Below are positions 37,691 to 46,822 of a stretch of 64,000 bases of DNA, in pieces (the first letter of the stretch is position 1; every line of letters begins with the position of its first letter). The stretch spans positions 243,406 to 307,405 of the forward strand of contig NZ_CABVOU010000027.1 of assembly GCF_902500215.1 (NCBI RefSeq), written 5' to 3'. This DNA comes from Halomonas lysinitropha. GTDB taxonomy: Bacteria > Pseudomonadota > Gammaproteobacteria > Pseudomonadales > Halomonadaceae. Under the pieces are notes generated by a model. It worked only from the letters and a program-made list of their open reading frames with translations, had not been told where the DNA came from and did not search any database. A program made the translations under genes and the position numbers.

Positions 37691-37704
37691 TGCTGATATA
37701 ATAA

Positions 37705-37719
37705 TGGAAAGTATTTCCA
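37705..37719 (-). promoter_or_regulatory. IclR/AllR-type palindrome before glcD
   Basis: TGGAAAGTATTTCCA is a perfect 15-base palindrome apart from its centre and differs by one base from the IclR consensus TGGAAATNATTTCCA. The only other copy in the window, TGGAAATATTTTCCA, lies before gcl (62473-62487). The shared site suggests one IclR-family repressor for glycolate and glyoxylate genes. Confidence 0.65.
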
Positions 37720-37768
37720 ATATATACTCTTGTGTTGTGGGATGAAATCCCCCCGGGCCAAAGGGCGC

Positions 37769-37795
37769 AGCCCCCACGGCAGGACCGTGGGGGCT
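37769..37795 (-). terminator. Terminator of the LldP-type permease gene
   Basis: AGCCCCCACGG / CCGTGGGGGCT, a perfect 11-bp stem with a five-base loop, located 27 bases after the permease stop. The T-run on the minus strand is short, so termination may be partial. Confidence 0.7.
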
Positions 37796-37821
37796 GTTGT
37801 CACTGTAGCGGGTGGCGGCGT

Positions 37822-39522
37822 TCAGCCCAGGCGGAGCAGCGGATCGCCGATGCCCAGCAGGTAGATGGCCACCAGCCCGATGATCCCGGAGGCAACCAGG
37901 TAGTAGATCGTCGGCAGGATGGTCTTGCGGATGGTCTCGCCTTCTCGGCCCAGCAGGCCCACGGTGGCCGAGGCGGCTACCACGTTGTGGATAGCGATCA
38001 TGTTGCCCGCCGCGGCGCCCACGGCCTGCAGTGACACCATCAAGGCGGTGGAGAGGCCAAGCTGCTGGGCGACGTTGAACTGAAAGTCAGAGAGCATCAG
38101 GTTGGAGACGGTGTTGGAGCCGGCGATGAAGGCGCCCAGGGCACCCACGGCCGGGGCGAAGAACGGGTAGACCCCGCCCACTCCGTCGGCCACCAACTGA
38201 GCCATGGCCACCGGCATTGACACCAGGTCGGCGGCGTTGACGCCGGAGTTGATCAGGATCCGCACCATGGGAATGGTGAAGATCAGCACGAAGCCGGCGC
38301 CGAAGATGGTGCGGGTGGACTCGCTGAAGGCCGCCTTGAGTTTCCCGATGCGCATGCGGTGCAGCAGTGCGGTGAGCAGCACCACCATCAGCAGGATGCC
38401 CCCCGGCAGGTAGAGCGGCTGGATGGCGCCGGAAATACCCGTCTCGCCCAGGATGTTGCTCCATCCCAGGGCGAAGGAAGTCAGTGCATTCTTGAAGGGC
38501 TCGATGGTGCGCGAGGCGACCAGAATCACCGCCAGCAGCACATAGGGCACCCAGCCCATCAGGGTGGAGATCGGCGCCTTGCCGGTGACGTCATCCAGCT
38601 TGATCTCGAGCTTGCCGATCCATGAGTCGGGCCAGGACGTGCTCTCAGGAAAGTCCCAGGTGTCCTTGGGTATCAGGAAGCCCTTGCGTGCCGCCGGTAC
38701 GACGATGGCCAGGCCGACCATGGCGCCGATCATCGACGGAAACTCTGGCCCCAGCAGTACACCGGCCAGCATGTAGGGGACCGAGAAAGAGATACCAGCG
38801 AAGATGGCGAAAGGCGTGATGGAGAGCCCCTCCCGCCAGGAGCGGTTGGCGCCGAAGAAACGCACCATGATCACCACCATGATCAGCGGCATCAGGATGC
38901 CGACGATGCCGTGGATCACTGCAACCTCACCGGCGATCAGGCGGAAGTACTCCATCCAGGTGCCGCCGCCGGCTTCAAGCGTCTCGGTGATACCGACACG
39001 GTCCAGGCCACCGGAGACACCCACCACGATCGGGGTGCCGACTGCGCCGAAGGAGACCGGGGTGGACTGGATCATCATGCCGACCACCACGGCGGCCAGG
39101 GCCGGGAAGCCCAAGGCCACCATCAGCGGAGCGGCCACGGCGGCGGGCGTGCCGAAGCCGGAGGCGCCCTCGATGAAACAGCCGAACAGCCAGGCAACGA
39201 TGATGGCCTGGACGCGGCGGTCCGGGCTGATTCCCGAGAAGCCGTTACGGATGGCCTTGATTCCACCTGAGTGCTTCAAGGTGTTGAGCAGCAGGATGGC
39301 GCCGAAGATGATCCACAGGATCGCGATCGTCAGGATCAGGCCCTGGAGGGTCGAGGCCAGGACCCGAGTGAAGGTCATCTCCCAGGCGAGCAGGCCGATG
39401 AGTGCGGTGACCACGAAGACCACCGGCATGGCAGTCCTGGCGGGCATGCGAAAGCCGATCAGCAGCACCCCGGCTAGCAACAGGGGCACGAAAGCAATCA
39501 GCGCGAGTATTGTTTCGTTCAT
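37822..39522 (-). CDS. L-lactate/glycolate permease (LldP family)
   Basis: A 566-residue inner-membrane permease with about 13 hydrophobic helices. [19 protein letters not shown] and [14 protein letters not shown] are signature LldP/GlcA segments. Members import L-lactate, D-lactate and glycolate with protons. Position next to glcDEFG and a shared operator type favour glycolate or lactate. AAAGGAA precedes ATG 39522. Confidence 0.93.
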   Translation of the reverse strand: MNETILALIAFVPLLLAGVLLIGFRMPARTAMPVVFVVTALIGLLAWEMTFTRVLASTLQGLILTIAILWIIFGAILLLNTLKHSGGIKAIRNGFSGISPDRRVQAIIVAWLFGCFIEGASGFGTPAAVAAPLMVALGFPALAAVVVGMMIQSTPVSFGAVGTPIVVGVSGGLDRVGITETLEAGGGTWMEYFRLIAGEVAVIHGIVGILMPLIMVVIMVRFFGANRSWREGLSITPFAIFAGISFSVPYMLAGVLLGPEFPSMIGAMVGLAIVVPAARKGFLIPKDTWDFPESTSWPDSWIGKLEIKLDDVTGKAPISTLMGWVPYVLLAVILVASRTIEPFKNALTSFALGWSNILGETGISGAIQPLYLPGGILLMVVLLTALLHRMRIGKLKAAFSESTRTIFGAGFVLIFTIPMVRILINSGVNAADLVSMPVAMAQLVADGVGGVYPFFAPAVGALGAFIAGSNTVSNLMLSDFQFNVAQQLGLSTALMVSLQAVGAAAGNMIAIHNVVAASATVGLLGREGETIRKTILPTIYYLVASGIIGLVAIYLLGIGDPLLRLG

Positions 39523-39637
39523 GAATGGGTTCCTTTCGGTTGGGAACGTTCGGTCACGGAATTTCCCTTCTCGCCAACGGGGCAAGTGGAAGCTCAGCAC
39601 CTTAAGCGCAAGTGTAGAGCTTGACCATTGTTGGTTA

Positions 39638-39652
39638 ATTGGTATTACCAAT
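39638..39652 (-). promoter_or_regulatory. FadR/LldR-type operator before the permease
   Basis: ATTGGT-ATT-ACCAAT is a perfect inverted repeat of the PdhR/LldR/GlcC operator type, about 115 bases before the permease start. A further ACCAAT half-site is at 39761-39766. The regulator gene itself is not in this window. The surrounding 348-base divergent gap (39523-39870) holds no other feature I can support. Confidence 0.75.
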
Positions 39653-39870
39653 AAATGAATGGGCCGGGTACGCGTCAGGTTTTCAGAAATGATTGACGAT
39701 TCAGGCGGTTCCGTGGCCAGTAGGAAAACTCGATCCTCTCCGGTCAATTTGGATCGTTAGACCAATAGACAAGGCCGAGGCGTATGGCCATTCGCCGGCG
39801 ATGGCGTGGCGGTGTCCGGCAAAGGCTGGCACTATCGGGGCAGACCCATGACCGGATACCAGGAGTTGGC

Positions 39871-40578
39871 ATGACACGGGTACTCTATGATCTTTGCGGT
39901 ATCGATGAGGGGCTGCGCTTCTCTCCCTACTGCTGGCGCGTACGCTATGCTCTGGCTCACAAGGGGCTCGAAGTGGAAACACAGCCCTGGCACTTCTCCG
40001 ACAAGCAGGCCCTGGCCTTCGCCAACCATGACAAGGTGCCCGTGCTGGTCGATGGTGACCAGGTGGTCACCGACAGCTACGAGATCCTGCGCTACCTCGA
40101 TCACACCTACCCCGAGGCGCCGCTGCTGGGCGAAGGGTTCGCCGAGGCGCGCGGGCACTTCTTCATGCACTATGCCGAGCGTGCTCTGGCCCCGGCGATG
40201 ATGCGCACCATCATCATGGACCTGCTCAATGCCATCCATCCCGACGACCGAGCCTATTTCCGCGAGACCCGCGAGAAGCGCTTCGGGCGGGCCCTCGAGG
40301 AGTTCCACTCGCCGGCCAAGGGGCTGGCCCAGTTGGATGCCGCCCTGGCGCCATTGCGTGGCCAACTCAAGGATGCCGAGTTCCTCGACGGTGAGACCCC
40401 GGCCGGTGCCGACTACCTGGTCTTCGGTAGCTTCATGTGGGCGCGCTGTGTTTCCAGTGCGGACCTGGTCTCCAATGCGGATCCTGTTTACGCCTGGATC
40501 GAGCGCATGCTTGATCAGCACGGCGGCCTGGGGCGCAAGGCCCTGCGCATCACCGACATCGAGGGGGCCTATCGCTGA
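39871..40578 (+). CDS. Glutathione S-transferase family protein
   Basis: A 235-residue GST. The N-terminal thioredoxin-fold domain (FSPYCWRVRYALAHKGLEVE, then NHDKVPVLVDGD and the DSYEILRYLD glutathione-binding turn) is followed by an all-helical C-terminal domain. The pattern resembles the LigE/beta-etherase-like group, but the substrate is unknown. AGGAG at 39861-39865 sets ATG 39871, not the longer open frame upstream. Confidence 0.88.
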   Translation: MTRVLYDLCGIDEGLRFSPYCWRVRYALAHKGLEVETQPWHFSDKQALAFANHDKVPVLVDGDQVVTDSYEILRYLDHTYPEAPLLGEGFAEARGHFFMHYAERALAPAMMRTIIMDLLNAIHPDDRAYFRETREKRFGRALEEFHSPAKGLAQLDAALAPLRGQLKDAEFLDGETPAGADYLVFGSFMWARCVSSADLVSNADPVYAWIERMLDQHGGLGRKALRITDIEGAYR

Positions 40579-40634
40579 GGTGAAGGGCCCAAACCCAACA
40601 GGACCGTTATGAGAAACGGTCTTGCCAGTTCCTT

Positions 40635-40662
40635 GCGACGCCCGGCTTCGGCCGGGCGTCGC
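40635..40662 (+). terminator. Strong UUCG-capped hairpin after the GST gene
   Basis: GCGACGCCCGGC / GCCGGGCGTCGC, a perfect 12-bp stem closed by TTCG. It follows the GST stop by 56 bases and precedes the phasin promoter. Only a short TT follows, so termination strength is uncertain. Confidence 0.65.
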
Positions 40663-40711
40663 GGTTCATGGGCTACGTTGTCGCTCAGTAGAGATTTTGA
40701 TGCGCCGCATG

Positions 40712-40740
40712 TTGCGCCGCACAAAAAGGCCTGCTATGTT
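40712..40740 (+). promoter_or_regulatory. Sigma-70 promoter of the phasin gene
   Basis: TTGCGC (40712-40717), a 17-base spacer and TATGTT (40735-40740) form a plausible promoter 52 bases before the phasin ATG. Confidence 0.55.
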
Positions 40741-40792
40741 GCATTGCAACACGGGCGATAGGCCCGGTTTCTACCACAGACGGAGGTGTTTC

Positions 40793-41149
40793 ATGAGCAA
40801 GGCAACCACCCAACAGGCTACCGAACAGTTCGAGTCCATGTTCGTGGCACCCGCACGCAACCTTGGCGCCCTCAATCTCGATTACACCGAGAAGCTGGTC
40901 GCCGCCCAGTTCGACGCGATCCGCGCCCTGGCCGACATGGGTATGGCTCAGGCTCGCGGCCTGCTGGACGTCCGCGATGCCGACAGCCTCAAGGCGGTCG
41001 TCGAGTCTCAGCAGAAGGCCGGCCAGGACATGGGCGAGCGCCTGCGCGCCGACGCCGAGAAGATCATGAGTCTGAGTCAGGAGTACGTCCAGCAGAGCCA
41101 GAAGCTCGCTGAAGAAGGCGTCAAGGCCGCCACCACGGCAGCCAAGTAA
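40793..41149 (+). CDS. Phasin family protein
   Basis: A 118-residue, mostly helical phasin (Phasin_2-like) predicted to coat polyhydroxyalkanoate granules. It is rich in Ala, Gln and Glu and has the amphipathic FVAPARNLGALNLDYTEKLV start and the AQFDAIRALADMGMAQAR helix common in the family. GGAGG at 40782-40786 fixes ATG 40793. No PHA synthase gene is in the window. Monocistronic, with its own promoter and terminator. Confidence 0.9.
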   Translation: MSKATTQQATEQFESMFVAPARNLGALNLDYTEKLVAAQFDAIRALADMGMAQARGLLDVRDADSLKAVVESQQKAGQDMGERLRADAEKIMSLSQEYVQQSQKLAEEGVKAATTAAK

Positions 41150-41195
41150 GGCATCAGGCTAACGAGCATGGCAAGCGCTGGCTGCGGCCGGCATT

Positions 41196-41233
41196 CACGG
41201 GTTGTCACTTTCGAGTGGCGCCCGTGTTCTTTT
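41196..41233 (+). terminator. Intrinsic terminator of the phasin gene
   Basis: CACGGG-TTG-TCACT, loop TTCG, AGTG-GCG-CCCGTG, followed by TTCTTTT. The stem has an internal loop but a clear T-rich tail. Confidence 0.75.
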
Positions 41234-41255
41234 GGTGGACACCATTTCGGCCAGC

Positions 41256-41879
41256 TCAGCCGTGTTCACTGCCGAGCAGTTCAATAACCTCTTCCTCTTC
41301 TACTTGTCCGAACTCGGCAAAGAACTGCCCCACGGCACGAAAGTCCCGGTCAACCTCCAGACAGACCACCTCATCGGCCAGGGATTCGAGCCGTTCCACC
41401 GTATCGGGCGGTGCCGCGCCCATGGCGGCTATCAGCTTCTGCGGCTTCCGTGAGTGAAGTGTGCTCAGGGCCGCCTCCATGGTAGCCCCGGTTGCGCTGC
41501 CATCATCTACCACCACCACGATACGCCCCTTGGGGTCGATAGGTGCCCGAACCGGGGTGTAGCGCTGGCGGCGCTCCTCGAGCAACGCTTTCTGCTTCTG
41601 CGTCTCGCGAGTTACCGCCTCCTCACGGAAGTGTTGCGCCGTCTCTTTCAGCGCCACACTGCCATCCTCGCTGACCGCGCCGACGGCAAATTCCGGGTTG
41701 CCCGGTGCTCCTATCTTGCGCACCAGCACCACGTCCAGATCACCCTCCAGGGCATCGGCGATCAGCCGGCCCATGGGTACCGCGCCCCGCGGGATGGCCA
41801 GGATCAGGGGGTCCTGCCCCTTCAGATGAGAGAGTCGCTGGGCGATGCGCTCGGCAGCATCGAGGCGATCACGGAACAT
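41256..41879 (-). CDS. Phosphoribosyltransferase-domain protein
   Basis: A 207-residue type I phosphoribosyltransferase fold. The PRPP loop is IVVVVDDGSATGATM (about residues 119-133), and the N-terminal region has the AIPRGAVPMGRLIA loop. The usual purine or pyrimidine specificity hood cannot be assigned; such proteins are often called YjbJ/ComF-like or unspecified. A possible salvage role fits the nearby purine catabolic island but is only inference. Ends opposite the phasin gene. Confidence 0.82.
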   Translation of the reverse strand: MFRDRLDAAERIAQRLSHLKGQDPLILAIPRGAVPMGRLIADALEGDLDVVLVRKIGAPGNPEFAVGAVSEDGSVALKETAQHFREEAVTRETQKQKALLEERRQRYTPVRAPIDPKGRIVVVVDDGSATGATMEAALSTLHSRKPQKLIAAMGAAPPDTVERLESLADEVVCLEVDRDFRAVGQFFAEFGQVEEEEVIELLGSEHG

Positions 41880-41984
41880 GATGGCTCTCCTGACGGGAAA
41901 GATTCACTTGAAGTGTAGATCGACACGCCGCCTGTACGAAACGGCTGTCCGGCGCGAATGTCGATCGTGCTGGAAGAGCTTCTC

Positions 41985-42509
41985 TCAGCCGAGACGTGCC
42001 TCGAGACGGAAGCGGGCGATGCGGTTGATCTGCTCGATGGCGGTGCGGCGCTCCTCGGCCGGGTCGTTGGGCAGGCGTGCCTCGAAGGCGGCGAGGATGG
42101 CATGGCGGTCGCTGCCCTTGACGGCCATCACGAAGGGGAAGCCGAACTTCGCCTTGTAGGCGGCATTGAGGCGCTCGAAGCGGGCCATCTCCTCGGGCGT
42201 GCACTGGTCGAGGCCGGCGCCGGCCTGTTCGCGGGTAGAGTCGTCGGTCAGCTCGCCGGCAACCGCCGCCTTGCCGGCGAGGTCCGGGTGGGCACGGATC
42301 ACCTTGAGCTGGCGTTCGGGGCTGGCCTCGCGCAGCACGGCCCCCATCGCCTCGGCCAGTCCCTGAGGCGTGTCCTCGGCGGGCGACAGGCCGCGCTGCC
42401 AGGCGAGCTCGGCGACCCAGGGAGAGTGCTCGTAGATGTCGCCGTAGTGGGCCACGAAGGCCTGCTGGTCGAGCTGGCTGGGGCGTGGTATGAGGATCTT
42501 GTCGGTCAT
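41985..42509 (-). CDS. uraD: OHCU decarboxylase UraD
   Basis: A 174-residue enzyme that decarboxylates 2-oxo-4-hydroxy-4-carboxy-5-ureidoimidazoline to (S)-allantoin. The catalytic histidine is in RAHPDLAGKAA, followed by DDSTREQAGAGLDQC and NAAYKAKFGFPFVMAVKG, all typical. Start 42509 fits the family; a longer open frame crosses the divergent promoter and is not used. It is divergent from uraH, with a TGTATACA operator between them. Confidence 0.95.
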   Translation of the reverse strand: MTDKILIPRPSQLDQQAFVAHYGDIYEHSPWVAELAWQRGLSPAEDTPQGLAEAMGAVLREASPERQLKVIRAHPDLAGKAAVAGELTDDSTREQAGAGLDQCTPEEMARFERLNAAYKAKFGFPFVMAVKGSDRHAILAAFEARLPNDPAEERRTAIEQINRIARFRLEARLG

Positions 42510-42608
42510 CCTGGAGACTCCTCTGCTTGGTGTGGCGGCCTGACGGTGCACGCAGCGGCGGGCAGGCCGTGAGGGGGCATCGAGGGATTTCGGTGCCTTA
42601 CCGCAAAG

Positions 42609-42616
42609 TGTATACA
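42609..42616. promoter_or_regulatory. TGTATACA operator, uraD/uraH gap
   Basis: Perfect 8-bp palindrome in the divergent gap, 100 bases before uraD and 117 before uraH. The same octamer recurs at 44369, 49331, 49430 and 62525, always before urate/allantoin/glyoxylate genes; the GntR regulator at 44420 is the likely reader. Confidence 0.7.
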
Positions 42617-42732
42617 AAAAACCTTTGAAATGTAGTCCGATAGAGGCTAAAACTGTCTTCAGTGTGGATTTCATGATGCCTGCCCGCCAAGGGCAGCGCC
42701 AGGCACCTACCGACACGCAAAGGAGCACCCCC

Positions 42733-43086
42733 ATGGGATACCTGACCACGCATGTGCTGGACACCGCCGAGGGCCGCCCCGGCCAGGGCATCCGCATCGA
42801 GATCTTCCGCCTCGAGGGCGAGAATCGCACCCGGCTCAAGGAGCTCGTCACCAACGATGACGGGCGCTGCGATGCCCCCCTCCTGGAGGGAGAGGACTTC
42901 GCCACCGGCGAGTACGAACTGCTCTTCCACGCCGGTGATTACTTGCGCGCACGCGGCGTCGAGGCCGAAGAGCCGCGCTTCCTCGACCTGATCCCGCTGC
43001 GCTTCGGCGTGGCCGATGCCGGCCAGCATTATCATGTGCCGCTGCTGCTCTCGCCTTATGGCTACTCCACCTACCGTGGAAGCTGA
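42733..43086 (+). CDS. uraH: 5-hydroxyisourate hydrolase UraH
   Basis: Transthyretin-like enzyme of 117 residues that hydrolyses 5-hydroxyisourate to OHCU. It starts [19 protein letters not shown] with the first catalytic His and ends with the diagnostic YSTYRGS tetrapeptide; the central [10 protein letters not shown] supplies another His. AGGAG at 42721-42725. puuD follows 50 bases later, so the two are cotranscribed. Confidence 0.97.
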   Translation: MGYLTTHVLDTAEGRPGQGIRIEIFRLEGENRTRLKELVTNDDGRCDAPLLEGEDFATGEYELLFHAGDYLRARGVEAEEPRFLDLIPLRFGVADAGQHYHVPLLLSPYGYSTYRGS

Positions 43087-43136
43087 GGGGCCTCCCCTCC
43101 CGATACGCCCATAACAAGACGCTTGACGAGGCCCTC

Positions 43137-44339
43137 ATGCAAGCCTACCTGCTGGATTTCACCAACTTCATGCTGCGCTGGCTGCACGTCATCGCCGCCA
43201 TCGCCTGGATCGGCGAGTCGATCTACTTCGTGATGCTGGACAACAGCCTGCGCACGCCCAAGGCCATCGAGGACCGGGAGAAGGGCGTCTTCGGCGAGAT
43301 GTGGGCGGTGCACGGCGGCGGCTTCTACCATAACCAGAAGTATGCCAGCGCTCCCGACAAGCTGCCCGAGGACCTTCACTGGTCGTTCTGGAAGGCCTAT
43401 ACCACCTGGCTCACCGGCTTTGGCCTGTTCGTCATCCTCTACATGGTCAACCCGAGCTTCTACCTGGTGAACCCGGGCAGTGACTGGTCCTGGGCGGCGA
43501 ACATGAGTGGCTGGCAGGCCAACATCATGGCCCTGGTCTTCCTGCTGGCCGGCTGGGTGATCTATAACGAGCTGTGCAAGCGCATCAGCCCCGACATGCA
43601 GCGCGACGGCCTGTTGAGCATCGCCGTGGCGGTGATGATGGTGGTGGTGGCCTACCTGAGCAGCCAGATCTTCTCGGGGCGTGCCGCCTTCCTGCTTACC
43701 GGTGCGGTGATGGCCACCGCCATGTCGGCCAACGTCTTCTTCTGGATCATTCCCGGTCAGCGCCGCATGGTGAAGGCGATGAAGGCCGGCGAGACGCCGA
43801 ATCCCCTGGACGGCAAGCGTGGCAAGCAGCGCTCGGTGCACAACACCTACTTCACCCTGCCGGTGGTGCTGCTGATGATCAGCAACCACTACTCCTTCGC
43901 CTACTCCCATGAGCTGGCCTGGGTGATCATGTCGTTGTTCATCTTTGCCGGTGCCCTGATCCGCCAGTACTTTGTGCTGATGCATGCCGGGCATAGGCGT
44001 CCGGCCTATCCGGCGGCAGGGGTGGCGCTGCTTCTGGTGGCCTTCTGGATTGCGGCCCCCTCCGGCGGTGGCCAGGCCAATTCCACGGCCTCAGTGGCCC
44101 CCGAACTGGGGGAGGTGCACGAGATCATCGAGGCGCGCTGCGTGACCTGCCATTCCCGTGAACCGACCCAGCCGGGCTTCAATGCGCCGCCGGCCGGCAT
44201 GGCCTATGACACTCTTGAACAGCTCGAAGCTCAGCAGGCGAACATCAAGGAGGTAGTGGCGAGTGGCTATATGCCGCTGGGCAACATGACCGGGATGACC
44301 GACGAGGAGCGCGCGATCATCGCTGCCTGGGAGGAGTGA
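43137..44339 (+). CDS. puuD: Urate hydroxylase PuuD with fused cytochrome c domain
   Basis: Membrane urate oxidase of 400 residues. The N-terminal ~300 residues have about eight TM helices (DUF989/urate_ox_N, with WLHVIAAIAWIGESIYFVML and its conserved His, and WAVHGGGFYHNQKY). The C-terminal cytochrome c domain has CVTCH at residues 335-339 and an axial Met candidate in YMPLGNM. Urate is oxidised to 5-hydroxyisourate with electrons passed through haem c to the respiratory chain rather than directly to oxygen with peroxide release. Confidence 0.95.
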   Translation: MQAYLLDFTNFMLRWLHVIAAIAWIGESIYFVMLDNSLRTPKAIEDREKGVFGEMWAVHGGGFYHNQKYASAPDKLPEDLHWSFWKAYTTWLTGFGLFVILYMVNPSFYLVNPGSDWSWAANMSGWQANIMALVFLLAGWVIYNELCKRISPDMQRDGLLSIAVAVMMVVVAYLSSQIFSGRAAFLLTGAVMATAMSANVFFWIIPGQRRMVKAMKAGETPNPLDGKRGKQRSVHNTYFTLPVVLLMISNHYSFAYSHELAWVIMSLFIFAGALIRQYFVLMHAGHRRPAYPAAGVALLLVAFWIAAPSGGGQANSTASVAPELGEVHEIIEARCVTCHSREPTQPGFNAPPAGMAYDTLEQLEAQQANIKEVVASGYMPLGNMTGMTDEERAIIAAWEE

Positions 44340-44368
44340 GTCGACCGGTCGCCGGCAGGCCGCCGATA

Positions 44369-44376
44369 TGTATACA
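44369..44376 (+). promoter_or_regulatory. TGTATACA operator before gntR
   Basis: Perfect octamer palindrome 51 bases before the GntR start, between puuD and gntR, consistent with autoregulation. Confidence 0.65.
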
Positions 44377-44419
44377 ATGAATATGCATGCCGGTAACGAT
44401 CAGGGGAGGATGTGACTCG

Positions 44420-45151
44420 ATGAACCAGCGCCAGACGGTTGCCGAACGCGGCGGCACGAGTCGACCGGGCAAGAACGGGGACGGTGCCGAGCGCCACGAT
44501 GAGATTCACCGCTCGATCAGCGACGCCATCATCGAGCATCGCCTGCGCCCCGGGGCACGCCTGCGCGAGGACGCCCTGGCCGAGGTCTTCGGCATCAGCC
44601 GTACCGGCATCCGCAAGATCCTCCAGCGCCTGGCCCTGGAGCAGCTGGTCACGCTGACGCCGCGCCGCGGGGCCAGCGTGACCCGGCCCACGGCCGACGA
44701 GGCCAAGGATGTGTTCGACGCCCGCCAGATGGTCGAGTGCGGCCTGATGCCGGAGGTCGCCCGGCGCATCACCGAGGAGGACCTGCGCGAGCTCCGCGAC
44801 ATGGCCCGGCGCGAGCGCCAGGCCTTGAAGTCCGGTGAGCAGAGCACGGCGATCCGGCTCTCCGCGGACTTTCACGCCCGCCTGGCGCGCATATCCGGCA
44901 ATGCCACTCTGGCCGACTTCGTCGAGCGGCTCTGCTCGCGCTCCTCGCTGATCCTGGCCGTCTATGGCAACCCCGGCCACCTGGGCTGCGAGTCCCATGA
45001 TCACGACGACCTGATCGGCCACCTGGAGGCCGGCAACGGTGAACGCGCCCAGGCCTTCATGGGACGCCATCTCAAGGCCATCGAGGCCTCGCTTTCCATC
45101 GTCGAGGAGGAAGCGGAGGCGCCGGACCTCCATCGGATCTTCTCCGGCTGA
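44420..45151 (+). CDS. GntR-family (FCD) transcriptional regulator
   Basis: A 243-residue regulator with an N-terminal winged helix (IHRSISDAIIEHRLRPGARL to GISRTGIRKILQRLALEQLV) and a C-terminal all-helical FCD effector domain whose metal/ligand residues include DARQMVE, DFHARLARI and the HDHDDLIGHL histidines. Located directly after puuD and preceded by a TGTATACA palindrome, it is the natural candidate for the urate/allantoin regulator. GGGGAGGA at 44403-44410 supports ATG 44420; an in-frame ATG at 44387 is less likely. Confidence 0.88.
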   Translation: MNQRQTVAERGGTSRPGKNGDGAERHDEIHRSISDAIIEHRLRPGARLREDALAEVFGISRTGIRKILQRLALEQLVTLTPRRGASVTRPTADEAKDVFDARQMVECGLMPEVARRITEEDLRELRDMARRERQALKSGEQSTAIRLSADFHARLARISGNATLADFVERLCSRSSLILAVYGNPGHLGCESHDHDDLIGHLEAGNGERAQAFMGRHLKAIEASLSIVEEEAEAPDLHRIFSG

Positions 45152-45247
45152 GGCGATGTCCGGCCAGGCGGGGGTCCCTCTCTCGCCTCTCTGGTACACC
45201 CGGTGGTCCCGGAGGAGATGCGCCAGTACAGCGGCAGATTGCAGGAA

Positions 45248-45283
45248 ACGACACGCCCCGGGCCATCGCTCGGGGCGTGTCGT
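45248..45283. terminator. Bidirectional terminator
   Basis: ACGACACGCCCCG / CGGGGCGTGTCGT, a perfect 13-bp stem with a ten-base loop, between the convergent gntR and NCS1 permease genes. Confidence 0.8.
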
Positions 45284-45298
45284 CAGGGCGGATGCGTC

Positions 45299-46774
45299 TC
45301 AGGCGTCGCGGGCTATGCTGACCGACCGCTGGCTCGACATCAGGCCATAATAGAAGAGCCCGCCCAGAGCAGCCCCCATCATCCAGCCGTAACCATTGAG
45401 GCCGGAAAGCGCCGGCACCAGCACGGTGGAAATCGAGAACAGGGCGGCGCCGCCGAAGGCCATGAGTGCGCGCCGGTTCCAGCCCTTGACGTAGTAGTAG
45501 GCGCTGCCCGGTGCGGAGGAGAACAGCTCCTGCATGTCCAGGTGCTGGCGCTTCACCAGGTAGTAGTCCACCACGATGATGCCGTAGAAGGGAGCGATGA
45601 CCGCACCCAGAGCATTGACGAACCCGGGCACGCCAATCTGGCTGATCAGCGAGACCCAGAGGGCGCCGACGAAGAAGGCCAGTACGGCGGTGATCAGCCC
45701 ACCCACCTTGAAGCTGATCTTGCTGGGAAAGAGATTGGCCAGGTCATAGGCGGGGGGAATGAAGTTGGCCACCAGATTGATGCCCACTGTCGCAGCGAAG
45801 AAGGTCAGCGCCGCGACGATGGTCAGCGGCAGGGAGTCGACCCTCTCGACGATGTCCGCCGGGTTGGTCAGGGCGTCGCCGAACAGCACCAGGGTGCCGG
45901 CGGTGATGATCAGGGCGATGAACGAGAAGAAGGCGACGTTGAGCGGCAGCCCAAGCAGGTTGCCGAGCTTCATCTGGCGTTCGGTCTTCACGAAGCGCGT
46001 GAAGTCGCCGAAGTTGATCACTACCGCGGCGAAGTAGGCGACCATGGTGCCGACGATGGCGAGGAAGGCACCCACCGCGCTGCCGGAGCGTTCGGTATCG
46101 GCGCTGAAGATGGTGCTCACCGCGGGGAGCAGCTCGCTGCCGGCCTGGAACCACACCACGATCATCAGCACCACCATCACCACGTAGACCAGTGGGCCGG
46201 CCCAGTTGAGGAAGTGCTTGATGCGCTCGATGCCCTGCCAGAAGATCGCGATCTGGAATAGCCAGACGATCACGAACGAGACCCAGGCCACGGCGGAGAG
46301 GCCCAGGAAGGTGCTGCCGTCGCCGTCACCGACGAAGGCGGTGATCAGCAGGGCCACGGCCGTGGAGGCGAAGTAGGTCTGCACGCCGTACCAGAAGATG
46401 CCGATGATGGCCCGCAGCATCGCCGGCAGATTGGCGCCGCGCACCCCCATGCTGGCGCGCACCATCACCGGGAAGGGGATGCCGTACTTCACGCTGGGCT
46501 TGCCGGTCAGGTTGACCAGGTACATCACGATCACGCCGGCAAGGATGATGGCCGCCATCACCGCCCAGCCGTTCAGCCCGTAGGTCAGGAACAGCGAGGC
46601 CGCCAGGGTGTAGCCGAACAGACTCTGGATGTCGTTGGACCAGACGTTGAAGATCTCGAAGGCGCCCCAGCTGCGGTCCCTGTGCTTCAGCGGCGCCAGG
46701 TCCTCGTTATAGAGCGTGGGGTCGATGTTCTGGATATCCAGCTCGCTCTCTTTCATCGAAGTCACCATTGTCAT
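45299..46774 (-). CDS. NCS1 family nucleobase:cation symporter
   Basis: A 491-residue permease with about 12 TM helices. VKYGIPFPVMVRASMGVRG and the early SNDIQSLFGYTLAASLFL match the NCS1 family, including allantoin (PucI) and hydantoin (Mhp1) carriers with Na+ or H+ coupling. Its place between the allantoin racemase-like gene and puuD suggests allantoin or a related purine product. The start has no strong ribosome site; ATG 46756 is an alternative to 46774. Confidence 0.92.
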   Translation of the reverse strand: MTMVTSMKESELDIQNIDPTLYNEDLAPLKHRDRSWGAFEIFNVWSNDIQSLFGYTLAASLFLTYGLNGWAVMAAIILAGVIVMYLVNLTGKPSVKYGIPFPVMVRASMGVRGANLPAMLRAIIGIFWYGVQTYFASTAVALLITAFVGDGDGSTFLGLSAVAWVSFVIVWLFQIAIFWQGIERIKHFLNWAGPLVYVVMVVLMIVVWFQAGSELLPAVSTIFSADTERSGSAVGAFLAIVGTMVAYFAAVVINFGDFTRFVKTERQMKLGNLLGLPLNVAFFSFIALIITAGTLVLFGDALTNPADIVERVDSLPLTIVAALTFFAATVGINLVANFIPPAYDLANLFPSKISFKVGGLITAVLAFFVGALWVSLISQIGVPGFVNALGAVIAPFYGIIVVDYYLVKRQHLDMQELFSSAPGSAYYYVKGWNRRALMAFGGAALFSISTVLVPALSGLNGYGWMMGAALGGLFYYGLMSSQRSVSIARDA

Positions 46775-46786
46775 TGTTGTGGAAGG

Positions 46787-46810
46787 GGCTCGACCGGCTT
46801 CGGTCGAGCC
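46787..46810 (-). terminator. Hairpin between the two NCS1 genes
   Basis: GGCTCGACCG / CGGTCGAGCC, a perfect 10-bp stem with a GCTT loop, 12 bases after the second permease gene's stop. The T-run is weak, so it may attenuate rather than end the transcript. Confidence 0.6.
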
Positions 46811-46822
46811 TTCGTGTCGGGC

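Noticed and set aside
41918..41966. Inverted repeat GATCGACA / TGTCGATC between uraD and the phosphoribosyltransferase gene
   Set aside because: The stem is interrupted by a 33-base middle with partial pairing and no T-run follows; too uncertain to call a terminator.
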